Positions 40,041 through 48,815 are shown, counted from the stretch's first letter. The stretch is DNA of 52,429 nucleotides from a virus (IMGVR_UViG_3300049489_000174:1-52429); one strand, 5' to 3'. Numbers and translations: made by a program. The notes: generated by a model from the sequence alone, not told the origin.

Positions 40041-41509
40041 TGCTTTCCTCCCCCTGCATCAGCAGATTTAGGTGTTCCTTTTGAGGTTGTCATTCCGTCA
40101 TTTGAAGCGTTATTAGATGCAAATGTGCCGCCAGCACTACCAGGAGCTATTTCACCTGGCTGTAATGTTGCTATGTGACGAATGGTATCTGCGCGTTCTA
40201 TATTATAGTTGAATCCGAAGGTACGAGATATAGTACGTGGACCGACAGAGCCTACCTGTTGTAATACTTGAAGCACTCTTGCTTCATCTAGTGATTTACC
40301 AACAGCTAGACGTGGTCCGAAAACCCATATAGCATACTTAGTCTTTTCGCGTTCTGTATTAATACCCATTAATTCTTGGACACGCCAAAATAGCTCTATA
40401 ACATGATCATATAACCACATCTGCTCAGTGCTAAAGTTTGCTATTACTGGTGATCCAGGCGACAGTGGATCAGTGGGTTCTTTTGCTAGAAGCCAATCAA
40501 CAGGTAGTACATGTCCTGCTGCTATCTGCGCTAATTCTTTATCTATTACACCAATGAAGTTAGAAGTATTAATAGAATGTGCTGGAAACTCATATGTAGT
40601 TCCCTTCGGTGCATCTAATATAGTACCAGCACTTAGTTTACGTGCGGTAGTAGATTTACCAGTTACAGAGTCGGTACGTGTACGTCCATCAGATTGCTTA
40701 TTTACTAATGATTGCACGCGAGCCTGGGACTGATTCTCATGCTGCCGTATTAATGCAATAGCTGATTGAATCTGTGTTAAAGTAGACACATTTAATAGTA
40801 ACTTATCTAAACGACGGAAATTAGTAAACAATGGCCAGTTGTCAGGAATACCTCTAGGCGTATCCATATCAACATTACGCTTACCATGTATAACTTTTTC
40901 TTCTGGTATAGTAGATTCTACACCACCTATATTAACAACATAGCCTATGACTGATTCATAATCGGTTGGTGTCTTTAGTTTTATACCAGAGGGTGCTTTT
41001 ACTGAGTCGCTTGAACGAACTACATAAGGATCAATAAAGCGTAATGTAGGAACATCATTGGTATCGTAGATACGCCAGAGGAACTCTCCATCACGCTTTG
41101 CACGCTTTAATGTATCTATCAAACGTAGGTCAAACTTGTTAGCAGTACAGAAGGCTTGCCAGTTCTCCTTCATCTTCTTTATTTTACTATCTGGCTTTGC
41201 TTTCCCTATGTCCTGCGGTTCGCCTAGATATTCAGCGGGTGTTATCTCTACTGTTACACCATTACCAATGATGTGATTACGATAATGAAATTGTATATTC
41301 TTTGCTATTTCGTTCGTAGAGTCAATGGTACGCGAGATTTTACGAATACTATCTAACTGCGCATCAGTAAACTCAAATGCCTTATCTTGTAATGTAAGAG
41401 TTAAATCAGCATATCCAGGAAATGACTCTAATGGATCAGAGTATACTTCTGATGCTTCTTGAACTAACCTCTCAACAAATGTTTCTAGAGATTTAGATAA
41501 TTTGCTCAT
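40037..41509 (-). CDS. portal protein
   Basis: The 490-aa protein is encoded two genes after the large terminase. The pattern fits phage portals: an N-terminal wing region (FTDAQLDSIRKISRTIDSTN), a stem with conserved aromatic residues, EKVIHGKRNVDMDTPRGIPD (about residues 205-224) resembling the portal strand-turn with PRG, and a long helix with QSAIALIRQHE. A Gly/Ser/Asn-rich C-terminal tail (SAGGTFASNNASNDG) is expected to be disordered. It should form the dodecameric DNA channel at the capsid vertex. Confidence 0.8.
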   Translation of the reverse strand: MSKLSKSLETFVERLVQEASEVYSDPLESFPGYADLTLTLQDKAFEFTDAQLDSIRKISRTIDSTNEIAKNIQFHYRNHIIGNGVTVEITPAEYLGEPQDIGKAKPDSKIKKMKENWQAFCTANKFDLRLIDTLKRAKRDGEFLWRIYDTNDVPTLRFIDPYVVRSSDSVKAPSGIKLKTPTDYESVIGYVVNIGGVESTIPEEKVIHGKRNVDMDTPRGIPDNWPLFTNFRRLDKLLLNVSTLTQIQSAIALIRQHENQSQARVQSLVNKQSDGRTRTDSVTGKSTTARKLSAGTILDAPKGTTYEFPAHSINTSNFIGVIDKELAQIAAGHVLPVDWLLAKEPTDPLSPGSPVIANFSTEQMWLYDHVIELFWRVQELMGINTEREKTKYAIWVFGPRLAVGKSLDEARVLQVLQQVGSVGPRTISRTFGFNYNIERADTIRHIATLQPGEIAPGSAGGTFASNNASNDGMTTSKGTPKSADAGGGKQ

Positions 41510-41546
41510 GATTATATTTTATCCTTATTTACATTACTTCAAGTGT

Positions 41547-42824
41547 TTATACAGCGAATGTTGGTCCTGATTTAATTACTGCTGTTTCATATGCCTCTAA
41601 TAAACTACCGTTCCATGCTAGCCCATTATTAAGCGGCATTTTGAAATATGACGCTGGCATTACCATTAGCCTAGGCAAAGTTCCACCGCCGCCTGGGTTA
41701 AACGTGCCTATTATTCCATTTTCTAATAAACATATATCATAATAGTCAGCCGCTTCTACATCACACGTACCTACGGTTAATTTGTTGGTAGTTCTAGTAT
41801 GAACAACTGTATATGTAGCACCTGAACCAGACCAGCTTCCAGTGAATGTTGGCCAATCACCATAACCTGTACCAACACATCCTGGAGTTATTCCAGTACA
41901 AGGACAAGACCCGCTAATCATTCCAATATATGCCCCACTATTTTTTATGTATCCTGGATCTGATCCATATGGTGTATATACGTACTCATACGTCATTCTT
42001 CTTGTTAAGTTATCAGGTGATGTGTAGTTTTCCTCTACTGTCCACGAAAATTCAGTATAGGAATCCATAAACTCTAGTATTACTTCTGGTAATATAACTC
42101 CATTTAATGATACTGTTACACCGCATTTTAATGAAGTGCCATTAAACCCTATTTGACCAACATAAGTACCACCTGTAGATTCCATTCTGCTCATAACCAT
42201 AACAGTGAAGCCACCTTGAAATACAGTAGTTGATCCATTGCCGACTGAGCATATATTAGCACCGCTCTGAGATACTATAGCACTATTCCTAGTGCCGGAA
42301 ATCCATCTAGATGATTGTATTTTAACATTTGGTTGTGTTGCTATAAAAATACCTACTGGCGTGTATTCATTAGCTTTTACATTAGACCCACCAGAAAACC
42401 CATATGGAGTATATCCAGATGGTACTAATACAGTTCTATATGGTATTAATACATTTGGTGCGGGCGGTATACATTCCACCTGATCCATTTGTATTTTCTT
42501 TTCTGGCGTATATCCAGCCGTTATTATTGTTTTTAATTTATCCTTCGTACCTTCTAGCACATTATTACAGTTACATATCATCTTAGCTTTCTTACCAGTG
42601 TAGTTTGAATGTGTGAATGTAGCCCCTAACCCAAATCCATCTGAAGAAACAGACACAGATCCATCGTGATTTTTGAACTTTATCTGTCCATCTCTATATA
42701 TTAACCAGCCAGATGATACTCTATCGCTGCCATCACCATCGACACCTAATGAGCCTCCTGGCTGCTTATCGAACGATAAATCTATTATCTTTTCACCTTC
42801 TAAACATCCACATGTTAAGCTCAT
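41547..42824 (-). CDS. 425-aa cysteine- and glycine-rich protein, probably extracellular or virion
   Basis: The sequence is Gly/Thr/Ser/Tyr-rich and beta-like, with about a dozen Cys residues, some in close pairs (CGC near the start, CNC, CPC). It has repeated YTPxG-type elements (GYTPEKK, SGYTPYG, EYTPVG, VYTPYGS). This composition suggests an exposed adhesin-like or decoration domain. It is oddly placed between the lipoprotein gene and the portal gene. Its start overlaps the lipoprotein stop by ATGA. No family recognised. Confidence 0.55.
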   Translation of the reverse strand: MSLTCGCLEGEKIIDLSFDKQPGGSLGVDGDGSDRVSSGWLIYRDGQIKFKNHDGSVSVSSDGFGLGATFTHSNYTGKKAKMICNCNNVLEGTKDKLKTIITAGYTPEKKIQMDQVECIPPAPNVLIPYRTVLVPSGYTPYGFSGGSNVKANEYTPVGIFIATQPNVKIQSSRWISGTRNSAIVSQSGANICSVGNGSTTVFQGGFTVMVMSRMESTGGTYVGQIGFNGTSLKCGVTVSLNGVILPEVILEFMDSYTEFSWTVEENYTSPDNLTRRMTYEYVYTPYGSDPGYIKNSGAYIGMISGSCPCTGITPGCVGTGYGDWPTFTGSWSGSGATYTVVHTRTTNKLTVGTCDVEAADYYDICLLENGIIGTFNPGGGGTLPRLMVMPASYFKMPLNNGLAWNGSLLEAYETAVIKSGPTFAV

Positions 42825-43519
42825 ATATCTGCTTTCGTATTGTCAATAATCCTCTTTACATCAGCATCTTGAAATTCTCTATGTTCATTCTTATTATATA
42901 AATACTCCACATATTCTTTCTTATCTTTAGGTACTGCACTTTCTATAACATCTTTGGCTAGATCATAATATGCTTTTGAATCACTTAGTGACGACCTGTA
43001 CTTGATAAGCACATATATCCCTATACACAAAGATATACACGCAAGCCCATAACCAAAGTATAACCAATACGCCAACACTTGAGGTATAGCTAATGCTAAT
43101 CCCATTGTAGCTGCACAAGCGATCCCCGTCGTTAAAATCATCTTCTTTGCTATTGGAGAAAAGAAAAAAAGGAACACACATACTAGAACGCCTATTAAGC
43201 ATACTCCAGCACATGAGTAAGAGATTAATTTTAGTTTATCTAATCGTTCTTCTTCCAGCTGCTTTTTCTTTATATCTAATTCAGCCTCATATGCAGCTAG
43301 TAATGCTTTAGTCTTAGCTATATATGATTGTAGTTTCTTAACGGCTTCTGGAGTTGGTACTTCTTCTGCTACATTATTATATGTAGGCGATGCTGTAGCA
43401 CTTCCAGCAGATATTCCTTCTGCTATTTTATTGGTGGTATTGTTAATACGCTCTTGTATTCCTTCACCTTTACAGGATAGCATTAGCATTGATATTACTA
43501 TTAATAGTAATGTACGCAT
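42821..43519 (-). CDS. lipoprotein with coiled coil and several membrane spans
   Basis: The 232-aa product starts with a signal peptide ending in a lipobox (LMLSC, Cys16). An outward region of about 55 residues and a coiled coil (YIAKTKALLAAYEAELDIKK) follow. Three to four hydrophobic segments lie between residues about 100 and 175, and a charged C-terminus ends the protein. A lipid anchor combined with membrane helices recalls one-piece spanins, though those have a single C-terminal helix. Superinfection exclusion is an alternative. It lies directly after terL. Confidence 0.55.
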   Translation of the reverse strand: MRTLLLIVISMLMLSCKGEGIQERINNTTNKIAEGISAGSATASPTYNNVAEEVPTPEAVKKLQSYIAKTKALLAAYEAELDIKKKQLEEERLDKLKLISYSCAGVCLIGVLVCVFLFFFSPIAKKMILTTGIACAATMGLALAIPQVLAYWLYFGYGLACISLCIGIYVLIKYRSSLSDSKAYYDLAKDVIESAVPKDKKEYVEYLYNKNEHREFQDADVKRIIDNTKADI

Positions 43520-43527
43520 ATCGTTCC

Positions 43528-45105
43528 TTAATTGAATGATAATTGGTCGCCTAACCCATCATCACCTACTGCACTATCGTCTTGCACTTCATCGCTATCA
43601 CCTAGATCATGCACTGACGTTAGAAGTCTTATTAGTCCTTCTAATGCATCTGGCCCGTCATCATGATCTGAATTAGGATGATCTTGTATCTGCTCTAGTA
43701 GTATCTTTGTGTATGGGCAGTTTCGTTTGAATCTAAAGAATCCACGTTGAAACCATATAGATAACCGAGATATACGAGTATTCTTATGTACTCCATAGTT
43801 CTCAACACCTATTATATTTGGCGCAATTATGCCTTCCTCTTGTAACTTTGCAAATAGTTCCTCTGCTACTAATGCTTGGAAACCATTAGATTCACAGCCA
43901 AATGCTACATATCTAACCTGTTTATACCATTCTACGATAGTAGATGTAAGTTCAGTTAGCGGTATCTTTCTTATGTCGCACTCAATATAACAACATCTCT
44001 GTGCAGGGCAATAATGACCAGTGAGTATAGGGTTATAGTCACCACGTTTTGTTTCTAATCCTTTTGATGGATCGCAGAATCCTACGGTTACTAGCTTCTC
44101 ATCAGGTAGTTCATCATACATTACTGCATCAGAGAACCATTCTTCAGGAAACTCTGACTTTGTAGGATCTCTAGGATTATTCTGCTTTTCTGCATCAAAC
44201 GCAGCATCACCAATAGATGCACGTAGGCACATTAGATCGTAGTAATCTTCTTTCTCAGCCCATAGCACTTCTGTATCAGCAATCATTGCTGCTTTATTAT
44301 CTATAAATAGTTGTTTACACTCCTCTTTACGTCCATCGTTCCACAGCTTCTTCCACATCTTCCATAGTTCTTCTTCTTTACTCCATTTCATTACAGCGCT
44401 GAACTTAATGGTTATGAAGTCAGGACGATCAGCGAGTATACCTACCATACTCTTACGATGTAGATTATTGCCTACAACGAAGAAGTTAGTGTTTGTATCA
44501 CCACACGGTATCAATGCTCTATTTAGCCAGTTAATATCTTTGTCACGCATGGTCGGTGATCTAACATCATCATCACTCTGCGGGTCGTCTAGTACAATAA
44601 GCGTAGGACGAAATTGACGATATTTAATACCGCGAGCATTCTTGCCTTTACCTAATGCAGCTATGCATACACCACTAGCAGTGATTAAATACTCATCTGA
44701 CCAACTATCTCCTTTAGTGCAAGCCATCGGATACTTCTTACGAAGTTCCTCATTAGTCTCTAGTTCAGCACGTATGCTTTTAACGTATTTCACAGCCATA
44801 TCGCTGGTATCAGCACATAGTAATATGAATCTTTCTGATCCTTCACATATAGCTTTTAACGGCATAGCAAATGAGCAGAATGTGCTCTTTGCATATCCAC
44901 GCGGAACTATAACAGTACGCCTCTGCTTTCTACTGAACTTTAATTCATCAGCAGTGCGGCATAATGTATGATGTACTTCACTAAATCCTTTATCGAAGTA
45001 GTGAGGTATATACTTTTGTGCCCATTCTAGCAGACCTATTTCATCAGTTTGTACTGCTTTCGCTCTTATGCGATCTGCGAGCGACGTTAGTATATTCTCT
45101 GTCAT
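43528..45105 (-). CDS. terL: terminase large subunit
   Basis: The 525-aa protein has the packaging ATPase motifs: Walker A-like VPRGYAKST (residues 67-75) and Walker B LIVLDD (169-174) followed by a coupling region. The RNase H-like nuclease domain has its first Asp in VGFCDPSKG (D345), CESNG further on, and DHDDGPDALEG near 493 carrying the last acidic pair. It cuts concatemeric DNA and pumps it into proheads. It overlaps the terS candidate by four bases. Which packaging type (headful or cos) is used cannot be decided by eye. Confidence 0.92.
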   Translation of the reverse strand: MTENILTSLADRIRAKAVQTDEIGLLEWAQKYIPHYFDKGFSEVHHTLCRTADELKFSRKQRRTVIVPRGYAKSTFCSFAMPLKAICEGSERFILLCADTSDMAVKYVKSIRAELETNEELRKKYPMACTKGDSWSDEYLITASGVCIAALGKGKNARGIKYRQFRPTLIVLDDPQSDDDVRSPTMRDKDINWLNRALIPCGDTNTNFFVVGNNLHRKSMVGILADRPDFITIKFSAVMKWSKEEELWKMWKKLWNDGRKEECKQLFIDNKAAMIADTEVLWAEKEDYYDLMCLRASIGDAAFDAEKQNNPRDPTKSEFPEEWFSDAVMYDELPDEKLVTVGFCDPSKGLETKRGDYNPILTGHYCPAQRCCYIECDIRKIPLTELTSTIVEWYKQVRYVAFGCESNGFQALVAEELFAKLQEEGIIAPNIIGVENYGVHKNTRISRLSIWFQRGFFRFKRNCPYTKILLEQIQDHPNSDHDDGPDALEGLIRLLTSVHDLGDSDEVQDDSAVGDDGLGDQLSFN

Positions 45106-45929
45106 ATACCATTTTCCTCGTCGTCTATCGTCATACGTGCTGCTTGCTCTTTCAGTGAGTCGTGCAGTAATCGTATCTTTACATCTTCACCACGTATCTT
45201 TATTGTATCGCCAGGAGTGAATGGTATGTTTTCTACTGGTCTTGTTTTAGGTTGTAACTTCTCTATCTCTGATGCAACGGTTTCTAGGTACTGTGCTGGA
45301 ACGTATTTAGCTATAATGTCAGTTACACCAGAGAATATCTTTTCTATAGTCTCAGGAGTTATTTCATTCATCTTACTCATCTTCTCAGTTATCTGAGAGA
45401 TTTTCTCACACAGTATTGTTACTTGCGCTATAAGATCAATAGGTATTTGCCCTGTATTGACCTTCATCACGATTTCACTTAACATCAAACGCATCATCGC
45501 TTGTTCGGCGTCTAGCTGAATCTTAGTTGGTGAACGTAGTATAGCTTCGTAGCGTTCTTGCAGACTGGGATCAGAGAATAAATTAGTATACATATTAACT
45601 TTCTTTAAGTGCTTCTTACAAGTTAGTGAATTACTATATGTTGTGCATCTTTGATTGTATTTGTTTATCGCTACGCAGCGACGACGGCCTTTGTAATCTA
45701 CTTCCGGCAGTACGCCGGTACGTTCGTATATATTCCACATCAACTCATTTGCTCTTACATTACCTACTGCAACACCTAACTGTATCGCTGATAACAGTTC
45801 TGGATTATTACCATTGCATACTTGTACTATGCCTATGTACTCTAGATCAGTAACTAAATCTCTATTCTCAGTAATTATTTCTTTCCAATTACCGCCTTGC
45901 AGTTCAGTAGTTACAATATTACTTTCCAT
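45102..45929 (-). CDS. probable terminase small subunit with zinc-finger-like motif
   Basis: The 275-aa product is encoded immediately before terL and overlaps it by four bases. An N-terminal helical part is followed by RRCVAINKYNQRCTT and LTCKKH (residues about 84-108), a C-C-C-H arrangement that could bind zinc and DNA. A long helical oligomerisation-like region then runs to about residue 220. The initiating ATG begins six bases after a perfect TATAAT on the minus strand, with no ribosome-binding site, so the message should be leaderless. Confidence 0.6.
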   Translation of the reverse strand: MESNIVTTELQGGNWKEIITENRDLVTDLEYIGIVQVCNGNNPELLSAIQLGVAVGNVRANELMWNIYERTGVLPEVDYKGRRRCVAINKYNQRCTTYSNSLTCKKHLKKVNMYTNLFSDPSLQERYEAILRSPTKIQLDAEQAMMRLMLSEIVMKVNTGQIPIDLIAQVTILCEKISQITEKMSKMNEITPETIEKIFSGVTDIIAKYVPAQYLETVASEIEKLQPKTRPVENIPFTPGDTIKIRGEDVKIRLLHDSLKEQAARMTIDDEENGI

Positions 45930-45935
45930 ATAAGA

Positions 45936-45970
45936 ATTATACTTGACAATTACTATGTGTCAAGTATAAT
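45936..45970. promoter_or_regulatory. perfectly palindromic divergent promoter
   Basis: ATTATACTTGACA (45936-45948) and its exact reverse complement (45958-45970) flank a 9-bp centre. Rightward: TTGACA 45943-45948, TATAAT 45965-45970. Leftward: TTGACA 45963-45958, TATAAT 45941-45936. Both spacers are 16 bp. The two -35 boxes lie inside each other's spacer, so two polymerases cannot bind together. Rightward transcription has a normal leader with GGAGG before ATG 46006. Leftward transcription starts on the ATG at 45929. Confidence 0.85.
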
Positions 45971-46005
45971 GTAACAGTTAGTATTCTACTAGCAATGGAG
46001 GAATT

Positions 46006-46398
46006 ATGCAACGAGTTGTTAATGAGTGGAAGTATGTGCCGGATAGGACTGATCTGATTATTCAGTCATTTAAGACTGGAGAAGTAGTTATATCGTTCTA
46101 TGGTATTAAACCAGATTATATCATGGCTCTGCGTCATCTACGCTGGTGCTTTGAGTCAAGTAAAGGACATGCCTATGCTACTGATCTTACAGCAGAGATT
46201 CCTAAACTTCTAAACTGCGGTACGCATAAAGTGTACTTATGGAAGTATCTATCTTATCTAATAACAGGTAAAGTTACTTCTGCATGGGTACGTATTAATC
46301 TATCTGAGTTTAGATTCGGTGAAGGTTCTATACTAGACAGCTCTGGATCAAGTATACTTTGGACGGACTTGGCTCCACTCCAGTTAAAAACTTCTTGA
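46006..46398 (+). CDS. 130-aa hypothetical protein under the divergent promoter
   Basis: ATGGAGGAATT, with GGAGG about five bases before ATG 46006, gives good initiation. The product looks alpha/beta with a strand-rich first half (DLIIQSFKTGEVVISFYGIK) and Trp/Tyr clusters (KVYLWKYLSYLITGKVTSAW). Its TGA stop (46396-46398) lies inside the -35 box of the next promoter. It shares a promoter region with the virion operon, so a role in switching the two directions is possible but unproven. Confidence 0.6.
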   Translation: MQRVVNEWKYVPDRTDLIIQSFKTGEVVISFYGIKPDYIMALRHLRWCFESSKGHAYATDLTAEIPKLLNCGTHKVYLWKYLSYLITGKVTSAWVRINLSEFRFGEGSILDSSGSSILWTDLAPLQLKTS

Positions 46399-46422
46399 CT
46401 TTTGTATAAAGTCGGGTATAAT
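46395..46422 (+). promoter_or_regulatory. strong sigma70-type promoter
   Basis: TTGACT (46395-46400), 16-bp spacer starting TTT and containing ATAAAG, and TATAAT (46417-46422) preceded by GGG. It drives the 392-aa gene at 46443, behind a CGGAGAG ribosome-binding site. Confidence 0.85.
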
Positions 46423-46442
46423 AGATTTACGGAGAGCCTATT

Positions 46443-47621
46443 ATGCCGCGACTTTTCAAGTCTTGGGTTAATACAGTTGATGATGTTTCACTTCTATGTG
46501 TGACTGTAGATAACAAGACTATATACAATGCTCTGATGCCATCTAGTGTTGGTTCCATTGTGGCAGAGTATAATTGGAAATACATCAAGGGTGTATTCTT
46601 CTGTAAAGATGGTACGTTATTAGAATTGTTATCGAATGTTTACGGCTACGAAGGTAAGGTACGTAGAATAGAAAGTACAGATGACTACTTTCCTCGTAAT
46701 ATACAATCTAATTTGAGTAACTTTAATGGTAACTTCGGTACTTTGATACCACGGGCCAAAGGCGATTTTGTCATATCTCGCGTAGACTGTCATCCTAGAA
46801 TGAAGTATAAGAACAAGAATGAATGGTGCTGGCTACCCGTTAATATACAGAATAACAAGTTTGTTATGGTACGTATTAACAAGTGTAATGCACATTTTCT
46901 TAATAAAAACGCTGTATTAATCAATAATAAACTACATTTATATCCTGATTTCAAAGGATTTGATGGTAAATTTCATGGAAAACAGCTTACTTCTGTGATA
47001 TTTAAGGCTGTTTTTGGTATAAAAGGTTATAATAAGCATGTAAGTTTAATAGATTATACTGATTTTAGAGTGGATTTTAAGCAACAATGCTTCGTTTCTG
47101 GTAAGAATATACGTAATAATTGGTCTAAATTACAGGATAATATGTGGTTATTAGAGATAGTTATTAGTAATACTAAGCGTTGGTTGCCTGATACTTTGGC
47201 TTATCGGAACAAGAGTACAGGTAGAGTTTATGCTATTTTTAATAAGTGTTATGATGAGAATTTGTTTACTTGGAATGACGGTGCTATGACTATCAACGTG
47301 TACGACGATCTTAATACCATTGCAGCACCTATGTTCATAGCACGCGATAACAAGATGCCAGTTGATAATATATACATTCCTGCTAGAATGGGTAAGTATT
47401 ACCAGAAGGCTGTAGATACAGGTAACTTCAAATCTAGAGCTGCCTTTGAGCATACTGAGTTATCTACGCATCGTGGTGGTAGAGTTATGATGACCAAAGC
47501 TAAACTAATATCCAGAAGAAAAGTAAGTGCTGCTGTAGTATATGAATATGCTACAGGTAAGTATGCACTAGACTTGCGTCCTGAATCAATTATCGTCGGT
47601 TCTACTAATAAGGAAGCATAA
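46443..47621 (+). CDS. 392-aa hypothetical protein
   Basis: Under its own strong promoter and GGAG site. The protein looks globular and basic, with many Asn, Lys and aromatic residues. Repeated strand-turn elements (KGDFVISRVDCHPRMKYKNK, KFVMVRINKCNAHFLNKNAV) suggest a beta-rich fold. Residues about 160-290 are distinctly more AT-rich than the flanks. No motif of an enzyme, fibre or lysin was identified. Being one of the largest unknowns, with its own promoter, it is a good target for structure prediction. Confidence 0.6.
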   Translation: MPRLFKSWVNTVDDVSLLCVTVDNKTIYNALMPSSVGSIVAEYNWKYIKGVFFCKDGTLLELLSNVYGYEGKVRRIESTDDYFPRNIQSNLSNFNGNFGTLIPRAKGDFVISRVDCHPRMKYKNKNEWCWLPVNIQNNKFVMVRINKCNAHFLNKNAVLINNKLHLYPDFKGFDGKFHGKQLTSVIFKAVFGIKGYNKHVSLIDYTDFRVDFKQQCFVSGKNIRNNWSKLQDNMWLLEIVISNTKRWLPDTLAYRNKSTGRVYAIFNKCYDENLFTWNDGAMTINVYDDLNTIAAPMFIARDNKMPVDNIYIPARMGKYYQKAVDTGNFKSRAAFEHTELSTHRGGRVMMTKAKLISRRKVSAAVVYEYATGKYALDLRPESIIVGSTNKEA

Positions 47622-47624
47622 TCT

Positions 47625-47885
47625 ATGTCACTAGAATACGCACTCAAAGTCAACGAAGAACTAAAGAAAGGTCTAGTATCAGATAACGAGGCACATATTC
47701 TTTTACGTTGGTACCGTAGTATGCCATTTCTTGATGGTATGAAGGTACAACGGTACGTCGAACGTTGTACTAATATCGTCGAGGCTGAGTTGTTTCTTGA
47801 ACGTCTTTGTATTATGCATGAATGTGACCCTTTCTTTAGAGCGGCCCATATTCCTTTTGAGCTTCAGTTACAAGGAGAACAGTGA
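47625..47885 (+). CDS. 86-aa helical hypothetical protein
   Basis: It starts three bases after the preceding stop. The product is helical (YALKVNEELKKGLVSDNEAH, RCTNIVEAELFLERLCIMHE) and acidic. Its coding sequence contains phased GGTAC octamers (47736-47757). No family recognised. Confidence 0.6.
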   Translation: MSLEYALKVNEELKKGLVSDNEAHILLRWYRSMPFLDGMKVQRYVERCTNIVEAELFLERLCIMHECDPFFRAAHIPFELQLQGEQ

Positions 47886-47889
47886 TAGT

Positions 47890-48138
47890 ATGCCACATAT
47901 AACAGAGAAGTCTGTAACTAACTATTCTAATAGAGTACAGTCTAAACTACTCAAAGGCCCATGGTCAGCAGATGAAGATTCTACACTAATACACTTAGTG
48001 TCAAAGTTCAACGCTGAGCATACTTACAAAATAGGTAATGTTAACAGAATGTATGCTATAATATCAGATACTATGCATCGGTCTATTTCTTCTTGTCAAC
48101 GACGGTACGTCGAACTAAAGAACTTAGGGAGAGCGTAA
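47890..48138 (+). CDS. Myb/SANT-like DNA-binding protein
   Basis: ATG 47890 is chosen (82 aa). From KGPWSADEDSTLIHLVSKF through RSISSCQRRYVELKNL the sequence follows the Myb/SANT three-helix pattern: Trp plus acidic pair in helix 1, and RS-x-x-x-C-x-x-RY in the recognition helix. The middle Trp is replaced by a Tyr or Ile region. Myb-like domains bind DNA in the major groove. A phage copy could act on its own promoters or on the GTAC arrays nearby, which is inference. AAGGAG upstream is 12 bases away, longer than ideal. Confidence 0.6.
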   Translation: MPHITEKSVTNYSNRVQSKLLKGPWSADEDSTLIHLVSKFNAEHTYKIGNVNRMYAIISDTMHRSISSCQRRYVELKNLGRA

Positions 48139-48139
48139 T

Positions 48140-48475
48140 ATGCCTAAACTCGAATACATGCTCAATGGGGATACCATTGAGGCATCATCAGATATTAAAC
48201 TTGCATTCTTTTGTCCGGGATGCGAGTGCCATCATGCTTATACTATTAAGGCATATAATAACGTCGGGCCGACGTGGCAGTGGAATAACAGTATGGATAA
48301 ACCTACTTTCTCTCCATCTTTACTTGTAAACTTTACACAGTGGGATGAAGAACAGAAAGTTGGTGTTAAGAGAGTATGCCATCTATTTATGAACGATGGT
48401 AAGATACAGTTCTTGAGTGATTGTACACATAAGCTCGCCGGTACGACGGTTGATATGCTTGATGTGGAAGTGTGA
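48140..48475 (+). CDS. DUF6527-like phage protein
   Basis: The 111-aa protein has FFCPGCECHH near residue 28, W-Q-WNNSMDKPTFSPSLLV in the middle, and VCHLFMNDGKIQFLSDCTHK-LAGTTV toward the end. This is a Cys/His-rich pattern found in many phages and classed, as far as I recall, as DUF6527. Conserved Cys and His suggest metal binding. The biological role is not established. Confidence 0.65.
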   Translation: MPKLEYMLNGDTIEASSDIKLAFFCPGCECHHAYTIKAYNNVGPTWQWNNSMDKPTFSPSLLVNFTQWDEEQKVGVKRVCHLFMNDGKIQFLSDCTHKLAGTTVDMLDVEV

Positions 48476-48476
48476 T

Positions 48477-48815
48477 ATGGCTCCTAACCTAGATCACGAT
48501 GATATAGTAGAGCATAATGAGCACTTATTCAAGCAGTACGTAGAACCATACTTACTGACACCAGAGAAATATTACTATTACTTACAACCGTCACAACATA
48601 TCGACAGTGCAACAGAAGTAGTTATAGTTTCACGCTCTAAACTAATAGACTATCTTAAGACGACGATATTTTATGCTGCCTCATTATCAGAAGATATTAT
48701 GATTGATGACTTTCTTGTAGTACACTTTGGTGCAGAAGCTAAGATTAACAGCAGTGGCAATGTTGTGGTTGATGTTAGACCAGATGAGGCGATTTCTACT
48801 GTTAGGAGATTATAA
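48477..48815 (+). CDS. 112-aa acidic hypothetical protein
   Basis: It starts one base after the previous stop. ATG 48477 is preferred to an upstream in-frame ATG buried in the neighbour. The product is acidic with an N-terminal His/Asp/Glu cluster (DHDDIVEHNEHLF) and a Tyr-rich stretch (EKYYYYLQ). No family recognised. It is the last gene before the long intergenic region. Confidence 0.55.
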   Translation: MAPNLDHDDIVEHNEHLFKQYVEPYLLTPEKYYYYLQPSQHIDSATEVVIVSRSKLIDYLKTTIFYAASLSEDIMIDDFLVVHFGAEAKINSSGNVVVDVRPDEAISTVRRL

